Assembly: GCA_937976305.1 (NCBI GenBank)
Contig: CALJSB010000027.1
Span: forward strand, 37,024 to 101,023
From: an uncultured Acidimicrobiales bacterium
Lineage (GTDB): Bacteria > Actinomycetota > Acidimicrobiia > Acidimicrobiales > SZUA-35
DNA length: 64,000 nt
Reading direction: 5' to 3'
Below, piece after piece: positions 55,556 to 64,000 of this stretch. Position 1 is the first letter of the stretch. Each line of letters starts with the position of its first letter. A program made the translations under genes and the position numbers. Under the pieces are notes generated by a model. That model was not told where the DNA came from and made no database searches. It was given only the letters and a program-made list of their open reading frames with translations.

Positions 55556-56410
55556 ATGGCTGGACCAGAAACGACCGAGTCTCAGCCTGAGATGATCACA
55601 CTGGCCGAGGCAGCTGAGACGCTCGGCGTGCACTACATGACCGCCTACCGGTACGTGCGACTCGGACGTCTCAAGGCCGAAAAAGTGGGTGTCGAGTGGC
55701 GAATTCAGCCTGAGGATCTTGCTGCGTTCTCCACCGACCAACCCCCGAAGAAGAGGGCGCTGACCGAAGACGAGCTGCTGACGCTTCGCCCGACACTGAT
55801 TGCGGCTCTGGTCGCTGGCGATGAAGCCAAAGCCTGGGAGGTCGTCGAGCCACTCCTCGATCAGGCAACCGATACAACCATGCTCCATACCGGCCTGCTC
55901 GGCCCGGCAATGGCTGACATCGGCGAAGCTTGGGCAAAGGGCCAACTGTCGATCACCGACGAGCACCGAGCGACGGTGGTCGTTCGACGAATCTTGGGCC
56001 GGTCCCGGCCCTGGTTCCGTGGTCCGGGCCGTAGGCGAGGCATGGTGGTGGTTGGCGCTCCTGAATCTGACCACCACGCCCTCCCAACGGCGATGTTCGC
56101 GGATCTGGTGCGGGCCAACGGGCCGGATGCGATCGATTTGGGTGCTCAGACACCGGCATCGACTTTCAGTGAAGTCGTACAACGCAGCTCTGGTGGCCTG
56201 GTCGTCGCCGTTGTCGTGACGAACGACCACGCCCTTCGTGAAGCACAACAATGTGCCGCTGCAGTTCGAGAAGCTGGTCCGGCTGTACCGGTCGTCGTCG
56301 GCGGCTACGCCGTGAAGAGCCGCTCCGAGGCCGAGCTGCTCGGGGCAACCCACTGGGCTGCGTCAAGCCGAGAGGGTGCAGAACTCGTTGTCGAACTCTT
56401 GGCCGGGTAG
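55556..56410 (+). CDS. CarH-like B12-binding transcriptional regulator 2
   Basis: The 284-aa protein has the same plan as the 45612 product: helix-turn-helix LGVHYMTAYRYVRLGRL (about 24-40), a cap with W126 and E136-H137 (W-x9-EH), and a B12-binding domain with the lower-ligand His174 in ESDHHALP, where the usual Gly after the His is changed. The ATG at 55556 puts the helix-turn-helix near the N-terminus; longer frames add a random leader. The two regulators are clear paralogues and may respond to the same cofactor at different operators. Confidence 0.84.
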   Translation: MAGPETTESQPEMITLAEAAETLGVHYMTAYRYVRLGRLKAEKVGVEWRIQPEDLAAFSTDQPPKKRALTEDELLTLRPTLIAALVAGDEAKAWEVVEPLLDQATDTTMLHTGLLGPAMADIGEAWAKGQLSITDEHRATVVVRRILGRSRPWFRGPGRRRGMVVVGAPESDHHALPTAMFADLVRANGPDAIDLGAQTPASTFSEVVQRSSGGLVVAVVVTNDHALREAQQCAAAVREAGPAVPVVVGGYAVKSRSEAELLGATHWAASSREGAELVVELLAG

Positions 56411-56431
56411 CGAGCGCAGACCATGCGCTCG
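56411..56431. terminator. Hairpin after the second B12-regulator gene
   Basis: CGAGCGCA and TGCGCTCG flank GACCA, beginning right after the TAG. It sits between convergent genes but has no T tract, so terminator function is tentative. Confidence 0.4.
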
Positions 56432-56480
56432 CTGCGACACGAATCGGCTTCGTTCAGTTCAGGTCAGTTGAGCGACTCGC

Positions 56481-56849
56481 TCAGCTTGCTTCGACCCAGA
56501 TGGGGGAGCGCTCGCCCAAAGCGAGGCCCTTGCCTTCTTTCAACGCTTGATCACGAGCAGCAATCACCGAACGGCGTGAAGGCGAGCGAGGTGCAAAACC
56601 TGCAGCGGCTCGCTCTTCGTCATTTTCGCCGCCCCAGAAGCCGTGCTCGTGATTGAGGCGAGCGCTCCGACGACACGGCAACATCACCGGACACATGTCG
56701 CAGTGCGCCTTTGCCAGTCGCTCACGTTCGACTCGACGTTCTGGCCGCTCGGCGGCAGGGCCGAAGAAAACCTCGGTCAGACCACCACAGATTGCGTGCT
56801 TTGCCCAGTCGGTGTCGGTCTCTGGATGGAGAGCAAAATCGGTGTCCAC
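56481..56849 (-). CDS. WhiB-family Fe-S transcription factor
   Basis: The 122-aa protein has four cluster cysteines (C21, C50, C53, C59; CDMCPVMLPC) and the beta-turn GFWGGENDEER that binds sigma factor region 4, then a basic C-terminus (SPSRRSV). The GTG at 56849 follows GGAGGG; a TTG four codons earlier is possible. WhiB proteins bind a [4Fe-4S] cluster and act with the primary sigma factor. The C-terminal tail is long and the subclass (WhiB1-7) is not clear. It is divergent from hemH. Confidence 0.9.
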   Translation of the reverse strand: MDTDFALHPETDTDWAKHAICGGLTEVFFGPAAERPERRVERERLAKAHCDMCPVMLPCRRSARLNHEHGFWGGENDEERAAAGFAPRSPSRRSVIAARDQALKEGKGLALGERSPIWVEAS

Positions 56850-57005
56850 GGTCCCTCCCAACTAGGGGCCAGGAGCCGGGAATGGGGGTTTTACCGGCTC
56901 ATTGAGCAATTTAGCACTAAATGATCCCTGTGTAAAGAGACCTACGTCTCACCGCACCGATCGACGGGTTGCGGAGTCTCAGCTTTTTGTGCCCACACTG
57001 GGGCG

Positions 57006-58067
57006 GTGCGTGATCCTCAAGCGTTGCTGTTGTTGTCGTTCGGCGGGCCCGAGCAACTCGAAGACGTCATTCCGTTCTTGCGAAATGTGACCCGGGGCAG
57101 AAACGTTCCGGACGAGCGGTTGGCCGAAGTTGCTGAGCAATACGAGCTGTTCGACGGGCGGTCACCGATCAACGACCAGAACCGGTCGCTCATCGAAGCT
57201 CTCGAAACTGAGTTCACCAGCAGCGGTATCGATCTGCCGATCTATTTCGGCAACCGCAATTGGGAGCCGTTCGTCAACGACACCGTGGCAACCATGCGGA
57301 AGGACGGCATCGAACGAGCGCTGGTGTTCGTGACATCAGCATTCGGGTCGTATTCGGGTTGCCGCCAGTACCGCGAGAACCTTGCCGAGGCGATTGATCT
57401 CAACCCTGGCATCGAACTCCAGAAACTGCGGTTGTTCTACAACCATCCCGGGTTCATCGAGCCTGCCGCCGCGAATGTCGCCCACGCGTTGGGCGAGCAC
57501 AGTCCTCCCAAGCACGCTACTCCCCCTCGCGCTACTCCCCCACACATTGTGTTCACTGCGCACTCCATCCCTCACTCGATGGCCACATCGTGTGACTACG
57601 AAGCTCAGCTCAACGAGGCCGCCGGACTCATCGTCGAGCAGCTGGACAAAGCCAGCTACTCCGGATGGGACCTCGTCTATCAGAGCCGGAGTGGTCCGCC
57701 CCACATCCCGTGGCTCGAGCCAGACGTCAACGATCACCTCGCTCAGCTGGCACAGCTCGCTGACCCACCGGCCATCACCCTGGTTCCGCTCGGGTTCATC
57801 AGCGACCACATGGAGGTCATGTTCGACCTCGACACCCAAGCGGTCGCGACAGCACAACAGCTCGGCCTGGAACTCAACCGGGCAAAGACCGTCGGCGTCG
57901 ATCCGGGCTTCGTCTCAATGGTTCGTTCCCTCGTAGAGGAGCAGACAGACGATCAACCGCGACTGTTTCTCGGGCCATCGGGACCGTGGCCTGATCAGTG
58001 TCCGGAGGGTCACTGCATGTCCGCCCAGCGTCCGCCGTCCGCAGGGCGTCCGAGCTCAGCACCGTAA
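57006..58067 (+). CDS. hemH: Ferrochelatase
   Basis: The 353-aa enzyme has LLLSFGGPEQLEDV at the N-terminus, catalytic His186 in FTAHSIPHSM and Glu270 in ISDHMEVMFDLD. In Actinomycetota this enzyme usually inserts iron into coproporphyrin III (CpfC). The C-terminus has CPEGHC, perhaps part of the [2Fe-2S] site known in some actinobacterial members, though not all four ligands are evident. A short duplicated insert (HATPPRATPPH) lies just before the catalytic strand. The start is GTG. It is convergent with the AarF gene, 26 bases away. Confidence 0.92.
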   Translation: MRDPQALLLLSFGGPEQLEDVIPFLRNVTRGRNVPDERLAEVAEQYELFDGRSPINDQNRSLIEALETEFTSSGIDLPIYFGNRNWEPFVNDTVATMRKDGIERALVFVTSAFGSYSGCRQYRENLAEAIDLNPGIELQKLRLFYNHPGFIEPAAANVAHALGEHSPPKHATPPRATPPHIVFTAHSIPHSMATSCDYEAQLNEAAGLIVEQLDKASYSGWDLVYQSRSGPPHIPWLEPDVNDHLAQLAQLADPPAITLVPLGFISDHMEVMFDLDTQAVATAQQLGLELNRAKTVGVDPGFVSMVRSLVEEQTDDQPRLFLGPSGPWPDQCPEGHCMSAQRPPSAGRPSSAP

Positions 58068-58093
58068 GCTCGGTGTCTTGAGAGCTGGCCGCC

Positions 58094-59665
58094 TCAGAGA
58101 CCCCAAGGTGGCTGGTTGCGCTCCTGTCGCCATTCCGCAATCTCGCGGCCAGTCGGTGTCGACGGGTCCGCATCGACAAAGGGCCACAGCTCCTCTGCCA
58201 CCTGGCGCCAATTCGCTGTTGCTTCGAGCTGTGCGAACAAGCCCATGAGGCCAAGTGTGATGCGCTGCAGAATGACCAGCGACGGCGGAACGTTGAGCTC
58301 TTTCAGCAACTGACCCTGCGGGCCATCGGTGTCGAAGAGTTGCTTGACGCCTGCCGCTGCGTACGCCTCGTCGATCGTGACCTGCCCCTCTTGGAGCACG
58401 TAGCGATAGAAGAACCTGAAGTAGTCTCCGACCTCGTCGTCGGTGAACGGGGCGTCAGCCCGCAGCAGATGTGCTCGCTCGACGATCGTGCGGAACTTCG
58501 GCATGTCTCCTTCGATGACCATGGATTGGATGAGCTCTTCAAACAGCCGCGTTTCGCTGGGCGTGAATCGCTTGACGAGCCCGAAGTCGAGGAAGGTGAC
58601 CTTGCCGCCCGGCTCAAACAAATAGTTGCCAGGGTGCGGGTCGCCGTTAAATGCGTGCAGCCGGTAGATGGCACCGAATGAGAACCGGAAAATTGTCTCT
58701 GCGGCAAGATTCTTCTCTTCAGTCGACCAGTTCATCACCTCGTCGAAACGAACACCGCCGGCCAGATCCGAAGTGAGCACTCGACCGGTCGAGAGATGAT
58801 CGACGACTCGAGGCACCGTCATAAACGGGTGGTCATCAAAGAAGTCAGCGAAGTAGCGCTGGTTCTTCGCCTCGGCCTCGTAGTCGAGCTCTTCGATGAG
58901 TCGGGCCTTGAGCTCGTCAACAATGGGGCCGGGCTCGACTCCGGGGAAGAGAGCGGAGAGGCCGCTGAAGATCCAGCCGGCGTTGTTGAGATCAGCGGCA
59001 ACGGCTTCGGCGACACCCGGATACTGCACCTTGACGGCGACAGCGCGCTCGTCGCGAGTAATGGCTCGGTGCACCTGGCCGATCGAGGCAGACGCAATCG
59101 GCACCGGGTCCCACTCAAGGAAGAGCGTCTCGGGTCGCTCGCCGAGCTCACGTTCGATCTGCTGGGCCGCCAGCTCGGGGCTCATCGGCGGCGCATCATG
59201 CTGCAGCGAAGCCAACGTCTGGCGAACATGATCGGGAAGGCCGGTATCGATGTAGCTGGCCATCTGGCCAATCTTCATCATTGCCCCCTTCATATTGCCG
59301 AGCTCGGCCGTGACGTCAGCCGCTGTCTGGATCTGGAACTCAGTGTTGAGGGCTTCCTTCCGCTCGGCTGATGCAAAGGTGGTGCGTGCCTTGTGCAGGG
59401 CGAAGCGGCTGCCACTGCGAGCTCCGAGCCGGGCGAGACGCATGTTGCGGCCAACGACGTGCCCGCCAGAGACCGGCGACTCGACCTGGTCTCGAGATCG
59501 GAGTCGGCGACGAACGACAAGCCCAGCAGCCGCACCGACGGCCACGCCGCAAAGAGCAATGGTCCGCCCAGAGGCAAAACGTGGCGTAGGAGGAGAGCCG
59601 GCGGTTGACACCAGGGGCAGGGTAGACCGAGGCCGTGACGGGTAGAACGACGGGCCTGGGAACAC
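58094..59665 (-). CDS. ABC1/AarF/UbiB-type kinase-like protein
   Basis: The protein of about 523 aa has the UbiB marks: the KxGQ motif in MKIGQMASYIDTGLP, the Ala-rich loop IASASIGQVHRA, FNGDPHPGNY and VTFLDFGLVKRF. A hydrophobic segment (about 40-60, IALCGVAVGAAAGLVV) lies near the N-terminus. UbiB-like ATPases assist quinone or lipid movement at membranes. Starts are uncertain: GTG 59665 follows GTGGGG, and GTG 59611 would also fit. Its start lies very near the divergent GNAT start. Confidence 0.87.
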   Translation of the reverse strand: MFPGPSFYPSRPRSTLPLVSTAGSPPTPRFASGRTIALCGVAVGAAAGLVVRRRLRSRDQVESPVSGGHVVGRNMRLARLGARSGSRFALHKARTTFASAERKEALNTEFQIQTAADVTAELGNMKGAMMKIGQMASYIDTGLPDHVRQTLASLQHDAPPMSPELAAQQIERELGERPETLFLEWDPVPIASASIGQVHRAITRDERAVAVKVQYPGVAEAVAADLNNAGWIFSGLSALFPGVEPGPIVDELKARLIEELDYEAEAKNQRYFADFFDDHPFMTVPRVVDHLSTGRVLTSDLAGGVRFDEVMNWSTEEKNLAAETIFRFSFGAIYRLHAFNGDPHPGNYLFEPGGKVTFLDFGLVKRFTPSETRLFEELIQSMVIEGDMPKFRTIVERAHLLRADAPFTDDEVGDYFRFFYRYVLQEGQVTIDEAYAAAGVKQLFDTDGPQGQLLKELNVPPSLVILQRITLGLMGLFAQLEATANWRQVAEELWPFVDADPSTPTGREIAEWRQERNQPPWGL

Positions 59666-59675
59666 CCCCACTACC

Positions 59676-60254
59676 GTGTCCGCTGTGTTCCCGACCTTGA
59701 TCACACAGCGTCTTGCCCTGCGGGCGTGGCGACCGGAAGACCTCGACCGCTACCGGACAATGTCGGCTGACCCCGAGGTGATGCGCTTCATCGGCGATGG
59801 CCAACCCAGAACCAGCAGCGATGCCGAGATCTCCTTCGGCCGAATGAATGAGGCGTGGCGGAAACGAGGGTTCGGCATTTTTGCTGTCGAAGAACTCGAA
59901 ACAGAGTCGCTCATCGGTTTGTGCGGGCTCGAGCCAGTCGATCCGACCGTTGCCGCCGCCATCGACGCCGAACATGCGACCGAAATCGGGTGGCGGCTTG
60001 ATCGATCGTGTTGGGGAAACGGTTACGCAACAGAAGCTGCCACAGCGGTGACTGACTGGGCGTTCTCTGCCGATGCGGCGCTCGATCTACGACGACTTCT
60101 GGCCATCGTCCAAGTGAAGAACACCGCCTCGATCGGTGTTGCTGAACGTCTCCACATGGTTCGCGAGCAACGCACGATCGTTCCAGGAAATCAACGCTGG
60201 ATTGACGTCTTTGAAGTGTCCCGTGCAGCTTGGACAGCACGAGAAGCTGCGTGA
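59676..60254 (+). CDS. GNAT acetyltransferase, RimJ/RimL type
   Basis: The 192-aa protein has LITQRLALRAWRPEDLDRY at the N-terminus, the acetyl-CoA loop SCWGNGYATEAA (Q/R-x-x-G-x-G variant) and the late block NTASIGVAERLHM. This subfamily acetylates N-termini of ribosomal proteins or small-molecule amines. GTG 59676 or GTG 59685 could be the start. A zincin-like gene follows after 48 bases. Confidence 0.87.
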   Translation: MSAVFPTLITQRLALRAWRPEDLDRYRTMSADPEVMRFIGDGQPRTSSDAEISFGRMNEAWRKRGFGIFAVEELETESLIGLCGLEPVDPTVAAAIDAEHATEIGWRLDRSCWGNGYATEAATAVTDWAFSADAALDLRRLLAIVQVKNTASIGVAERLHMVREQRTIVPGNQRWIDVFEVSRAAWTAREAA

Positions 60255-60267
60255 CGGCGCCAGCTGG

Positions 60268-60306
60268 GATGAGCCAGTGAGATGAGCGATTGAGATGAGC
60301 GAGTGA
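60268..60306 (+). repeat. Three 13-bp tandem repeats at the start of the zincin gene
   Basis: The units GATGAGCCAGTGA, GATGAGCGATTGA and GATGAGCGAGTGA lie end to end. The GTG start at 60303 is inside the third unit. Each unit also holds an ATG with an early in-frame stop. Confidence 0.7.
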
Positions 60307-60680
60307 GCCGGGTCCGAGCGCTGACCGCGCACGAACAGGAGACCTACGACGTGGTCGATCCTGGGCTCGCCGCCAAGGTTCGGGTCATCGACATCCCCTT
60401 CATTCCCGGCGGGTATGCGGGCATCACGCTGGGACGCTTCGTGTGCCTCGCTGATCCGCAACCCACAACCGGTACCAGCACGCTCCTGGCCCATGAGCTC
60501 GTGCATGTGCAGCAGTGGCACGATCAGGGAGCGCCCACCTTTCTGTGGACCTACCTCGCCTCGTTCATGCGGGGGCTGCGAAGCTACCGGTCGTGGCGCC
60601 ACGCGTACCGGCAGATCCCCCAGGAAGTCGACGCACGACAAGCGGCCAACAATTGGGCGCAACGCCAAAACCTGGCGTGA
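60303..60680 (+). CDS. Minimal zincin-like protein (HExxH)
   Basis: The 125-aa product has TLLAHELVHVQQWHDQG with H64-E65-x-x-H68 and a downstream Glu in QEVDARQAAN that could be the third metal ligand. This is the DUF4157-like minimal metalloprotease core. No signal peptide is visible, so it may act in the cytoplasm, or be inactive or regulatory. The GTG at 60303 lies in the last of three short tandem repeats. It is convergent with the acyl-CoA ligase gene. Confidence 0.8.
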   Translation: MSRVRALTAHEQETYDVVDPGLAAKVRVIDIPFIPGGYAGITLGRFVCLADPQPTTGTSTLLAHELVHVQQWHDQGAPTFLWTYLASFMRGLRSYRSWRHAYRQIPQEVDARQAANNWAQRQNLA

Positions 60681-60682
60681 CG

Positions 60683-62227
60683 TCAGCTGGCTTGGATGTA
60701 GGTGTCGCGCAGCTGGCGCTTGAGAATCTTGTTCGATCCAGTCTTTGGTATCTCGGTAGTGAACTCGATTCGCCTCGGCACCTTGTAGCCGGCGAGGTGC
60801 GCTCTTGCGTAGGCCTCGACACCCGCCTCGTCGAGTGAGTCATCAACCGGCACAATCACCGCACACACCGACTCGCCCCACTCCTCTGACGGCACACCGA
60901 TGACGGCGACTTCATACACCTCGGGGTGGCGTTCGAGCGCCGCCTCGATCTCGGCTGGGTAGATGTTCATTCCACCCGAGATGATCATGTCTTTCTTGCG
61001 ATCGCAGATGTAGAGGAATCCCTCGTCGTCTCGATACGCGATGTCGCCGACGGTGTGCCAGCCACCTTCCCGGGTGTCAGCTTCGAATTTCTCGTGGGCC
61101 TTGTAGTAGGTATCGAGCACGGTGCCGGCGCGCACGAACAGTTCACCCGGAGCACCGACCTCGGTCACTTCGTTCCCGTCGTCATCAAACAACGCAACGT
61201 CGACCATGGGCGCCGGCAAACCACACGAGCCGGGCTTGCGCATTTGATCGGGAGGTGCGAGCACGGTGCTCACCCCGAGCTCGGTCGAGCCGTAGACCTC
61301 CCACAACGACTCCGGCGGGAAGTTCTGCACGTAGGCCTCCTTCAACGCAAACGACCACGGCGCTGCGTTCGCAATCATGATGCGCATCGTCGAGGTGTCG
61401 TAGGCGGCCTTCACCTCGTCTGGGAGGTTGCAGACCATGCGGATCGGCGTCGGGGCTGAGAACGTCGAAGAACATCGATAGGTGTCGATCAGCCGCAGCC
61501 AATCCTCGGCGTCGAACTTGTGCTGCAACACGACCGTATTGCCGAGCCGATGGGCAATCGCTGCAAACCCACCGGGGCCCGAGTGATAGAGCGGCCCACA
61601 GGTGATGTAGACGTCACCCGGGTCGTATCCGATCAGGTCGAGGAGGGCTTTGCGCTGATCGAGACCAGCGTTCGTTCGCTTGACTGCCCCCTTCGGGTTG
61701 CCAGTCGTGCCGCTCGTGTAGATCATCGTGCCGGCAGAGGACTGATCGCGCTCGACGTCAGCATCAGACCCGAGCAACGCGGTCTCTGGAATCTGGCCGA
61801 CTGGAAGCTCAATCGGTTCAGCCGGACCATCGAAGATCACGACACTTGCGAGCTTTGGCACTCGTCCACTGATGCGATCGAGGAGATCCGAGAACTCCAC
61901 GTCAGCGAACATCAGCACGGCATCTGAGTTGTCGATGACGTACACCGACTCGTCATCGGTGAGCCGATAGTTCAGGGGAACCGCAACGGTGCCGGCCTTG
62001 CGGGCGGCGTGGGTGAAGGCGAAGAGTTCCAGTGAGTTCTGACCGAGCCACATGACCTTCTCACCCGGCTCAACGCCACGCTCGATGATCCCGTTCGCCA
62101 GCTGGTTCGTGTAGCGATCGAGCTCGGCGAAGGTCATCGTGCGAGCCAACGACCCGGGCCGATCGTCGATGATTGCGATCTTGTCTGGCTGCGCTTGGGC
62201 GTGAGCGGTGATCGGGTCCATAACCAT
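60683..62227 (-). CDS. Acyl-CoA synthetase (AMP-forming)
   Basis: The 514-aa adenylate-forming enzyme has YTSGTTGNPKGAVK (P-loop), YGSTELGVST, GDIAYRDDEGFLYICDRKKD and the C-terminal catalytic lysine in PKTGSNKILKRQL. Length and motifs fit the fatty acyl-CoA ligase group (FadD-like, including bile-acid and steroid side-chain ligases). The substrate is not readable. It starts 90 bases after the keto acid dehydrogenase gene in the same direction and may share its transcript. ATG 62221 is an alternative start. Confidence 0.9.
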   Translation of the reverse strand: MVMDPITAHAQAQPDKIAIIDDRPGSLARTMTFAELDRYTNQLANGIIERGVEPGEKVMWLGQNSLELFAFTHAARKAGTVAVPLNYRLTDDESVYVIDNSDAVLMFADVEFSDLLDRISGRVPKLASVVIFDGPAEPIELPVGQIPETALLGSDADVERDQSSAGTMIYTSGTTGNPKGAVKRTNAGLDQRKALLDLIGYDPGDVYITCGPLYHSGPGGFAAIAHRLGNTVVLQHKFDAEDWLRLIDTYRCSSTFSAPTPIRMVCNLPDEVKAAYDTSTMRIMIANAAPWSFALKEAYVQNFPPESLWEVYGSTELGVSTVLAPPDQMRKPGSCGLPAPMVDVALFDDDGNEVTEVGAPGELFVRAGTVLDTYYKAHEKFEADTREGGWHTVGDIAYRDDEGFLYICDRKKDMIISGGMNIYPAEIEAALERHPEVYEVAVIGVPSEEWGESVCAVIVPVDDSLDEAGVEAYARAHLAGYKVPRRIEFTTEIPKTGSNKILKRQLRDTYIQAS

Positions 62228-62316
62228 GTGGCTACAACCGGTTCAGCCAGCCCGTCAACTTGAGAAGGCGGCGGAAGCCCGAGGATGTGGGTCCGCCTAC
62301 AGCGGCAGCGCCACGC

Positions 62317-64000
62317 TCAGGTTGCCAGAAGCTGATGGGCAGCATCGATCACGTCATCGACACCAACCAGCACGAGGTTTGCCGCGGCGCCGAGGGGCAC
62401 AAACGAGTCGAGGGCAGTGACCCGGCGTATCGACCCGTCGAAGCCTCCGTCGACCAACTCGGCGATGATGCCCTCGCTGACGCCTCCCGTTCGTCGAGTT
62501 TCATCAACGATCAGCACTCGCCCGGTCAGCCCACTTTCAGCAAGGAGCTGCCCAACAGGCAACGGTGCCAACCATCGGAGATCGAGCACCCGACTCGAGA
62601 CGCCTTCCGCGGCGAGCTCGCGCTGAGCCCGCAGCGACAGATGCAGACCGTTGGCCCACGTGACGATCGTGAGATCGGTTCCGTCGCCGTGCACTCGACC
62701 GACACCGACGTCGATCGGCGCTGGATCGTAGGGCGCCGTCCATCCGCCATCACCAGCCTCGTGCAGATCAGCATCGTGATAGCGAGCGATCGGTTCGAGA
62801 AAGACGCACACCGCTCCATCGTTGCGCGCATGGCCGATGCAGGAGGCCAGCATCCCGGCGGCGTCGCTTGGGTGTCCGGGCGATGCGATCACGACACCGG
62901 GAACGTCTCGCAAGACGCCGATGGAGTTGTCGTTGTGGAAGTGACCACCGAATCCCTTCTGGTATCCGTAGGCCGCGATGCGGATGACCATTGGGTTGAG
63001 GTACTGACGCTGGGAGAAGAAGGCCTGCGTCGCCGCCTCGCCTCGCAGCTGGTCTTCGGCGTTGTGGAAGTAGGCGAGGTACTGAATCTCTGGAATCGGG
63101 AGCCGCCCGTTGAGGGCAGCACCGAGAGCGAGGCCGAGGATCGACTGTTCATCAAGCAACGTGTCAAAAACCCGGTCGACGCCGAAGGACTTCTGCAAAC
63201 CTCGGGTGACGCCATACGCACCGCCCTTCCGGCCAACATCTTCCCCAAAGACCATGACGTCGTGGCTCGACTCGATGGCGTCGGCAAGCGCTCGGTTGAC
63301 GGTCTGCGCAAACGTCAACCGTTCCCCAGCGTCACCCGCCCCAGTCCCCACGCCCCCGGCCCCTCCAACCCCAGCCACTCCCCCGTTCTGGAGTGTCCCA
63401 CCGGCTGAAACGCCGGTGGAGGCCTCCAAAACGGGGGTTTGGTTCTGCTGCGCGCGGGTTGGCTGGGGAGCGGCGAGTGGGGCCATCACTTCGTCAGCTG
63501 TGAGGAGCTCTGGCTCGTCGAGAAGTTCGAAACATGCGTCACGAATCGTTGCTCGTTGATCGAGGAACCACGAGGCAACCTCGTCGGGATCACACACCCC
63601 AGCAGCAACCGCGCAGCGCGCCGCTCCGATGAGCGGATCGCGCTCGCGGTCCTTGGCGATGTCATCCGCGGTCCGGTAGGCGGTCTCGACGTCGGTTCCG
63701 GCGTGGCCGAGGAACCTGACGGTCGACAGATGCAGCAGGCCGGGTCGACCGGTGCTCCGAATCTCGTCGGCCAAGTCGAGCGTGGCCCGCCAGACGTCAA
63801 CCGGATCAGCACCGTCGGCCGATCGCAGCGCGAGCTCAGCCCGTCCGGCCAATGAGGCGCTGACCCAATCGTCAGGGGTCGGCACGCTCAGCCCAAGCCC
63901 GTTGTCTTCGCAAACGAACATGACCGGCACCCGCAAGCCATTGCGATAGGAGTGCCCGGCCCAGTTGATGGCGCCCTGCGCAGTCGAGTGGTTGAGCGAG
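62317..64000 (-). CDS. Alpha-keto acid dehydrogenase E1, fused alpha-beta, 5' end off the window
   Basis: The frame is open to the right edge, so the N-terminus is missing. The visible part (about 561 aa) begins inside the E1-alpha thiamine-diphosphate domain (STAQGAINWAGHSYRNG, VCEDNGLGLSVP), passes a Gly-rich linker of about 60 residues and enters the E1-beta transketolase domains (VMVFGEDVGRKGGAYGVTRG, GYQKGFGGHFHND, TGRVLIVDETRRTGG). This fused form is known for branched-chain or pyruvate-type dehydrogenases. The linker contains an in-frame copy of the 52-bp palindrome. E2 and E3 genes are not in the window. Confidence 0.9.
   Translation of the reverse strand, partial: SLNHSTAQGAINWAGHSYRNGLRVPVMFVCEDNGLGLSVPTPDDWVSASLAGRAELALRSADGADPVDVWRATLDLADEIRSTGRPGLLHLSTVRFLGHAGTDVETAYRTADDIAKDRERDPLIGAARCAVAAGVCDPDEVASWFLDQRATIRDACFELLDEPELLTADEVMAPLAAPQPTRAQQNQTPVLEASTGVSAGGTLQNGGVAGVGGAGGVGTGAGDAGERLTFAQTVNRALADAIESSHDVMVFGEDVGRKGGAYGVTRGLQKSFGVDRVFDTLLDEQSILGLALGAALNGRLPIPEIQYLAYFHNAEDQLRGEAATQAFFSQRQYLNPMVIRIAAYGYQKGFGGHFHNDNSIGVLRDVPGVVIASPGHPSDAAGMLASCIGHARNDGAVCVFLEPIARYHDADLHEAGDGGWTAPYDPAPIDVGVGRVHGDGTDLTIVTWANGLHLSLRAQRELAAEGVSSRVLDLRWLAPLPVGQLLAESGLTGRVLIVDETRRTGGVSEGIIAELVDGGFDGSIRRVTALDSFVPLGAAANLVLVGVDDVIDAAHQLLAT
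63383..63434. repeat. 52-bp two-stem palindrome, family B copy 3, inside the E1 fusion gene
   Basis: Arms CCGTTCTGGAG and CCTCCAAAACGG, inner CCACCGGC and GCCGGTGG around TGAAAC. It encodes PVLEASTGVSAGGTLQNG in the linker without breaking the frame. Confidence 0.8.

Overview
The window looks like chromosomal DNA from a high-GC member of the Actinomycetota. GC content is high throughout and GTG starts are common. It carries a WhiB protein, a DUF3097 protein, a HelD-type RNA polymerase helicase, a WXG100-like/EccC set, a mycoredoxin-type glutaredoxin and many lipoproteins. The mixture (DUF4214, Swt1-type HEPN, dipeptidase plus DUF3726) fits Acidimicrobiia of the Ilumatobacter type best; that placement is inference. 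Coding density is very high. No stretch above 300 bases lacks a gene; the longest gaps are 17723-17979 (repeats), 46449-46679 (upstream of parC; I see no clear element) and 45108-45304. I saw no rRNA, tRNA, CRISPR array or transposase gene.

Layout. 1-8288: a minus-strand chain of overlapping genes (two paralogous lipoproteins, a peptidoglycan-binding adaptor lipoprotein, a MacB-type ABC ATPase and permease, and a PhyH dioxygenase cut by the window edge). It is divergent from an OmpR-type response regulator, a histidine kinase and a fibronectin-III secreted protein; the intergene holds repeated CTGAGAA boxes. 8410-11752: a coupled trio of M19-type dipeptidase, unknown 571-aa protein and DUF3726 protein. 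11915-14644: an adenylate cyclase followed by a protein with two cyclic-nucleotide domains and a patatin lipase. 14707-17979: lipoproteins and secreted proteins bracketed by 48-bp palindromic repeats. 17980-22203: an Nfu-type Fe-S protein and two membrane glycosyltransferases.

22232-29955 is a type VII secretion-like island: a WXG100-like protein, a small coiled-coil protein, a 622-aa EF-hand protein, a DUF4214 secreted protein and a convergent EccC-type ATPase, with inverted repeats in both promoter regions. 30059-36145 carries a tight four-gene oxidoreductase/amino-acid operon and an ABC-F ATPase. 36206-45541 holds mixed housekeeping and signalling genes (SGNH hydrolase, DUF3097, GGDEF-EAL, HEPN, SDR, site-2 protease, AI-2E family, glutaredoxin). 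45612-56410 runs between two CarH-like B12-binding regulators and contains parC-parE, helD and an endonuclease/phosphatase-family gene. The window ends with whiB, ferrochelatase, an AarF/UbiB kinase, a GNAT, a minimal zincin, an acyl-CoA ligase and a fused alpha-keto acid dehydrogenase E1.

Two families of small two-stem palindromes (48 bp, four copies; 52 bp, three copies) are scattered through the window. One 52-bp copy sits in frame inside the E1 fusion linker.
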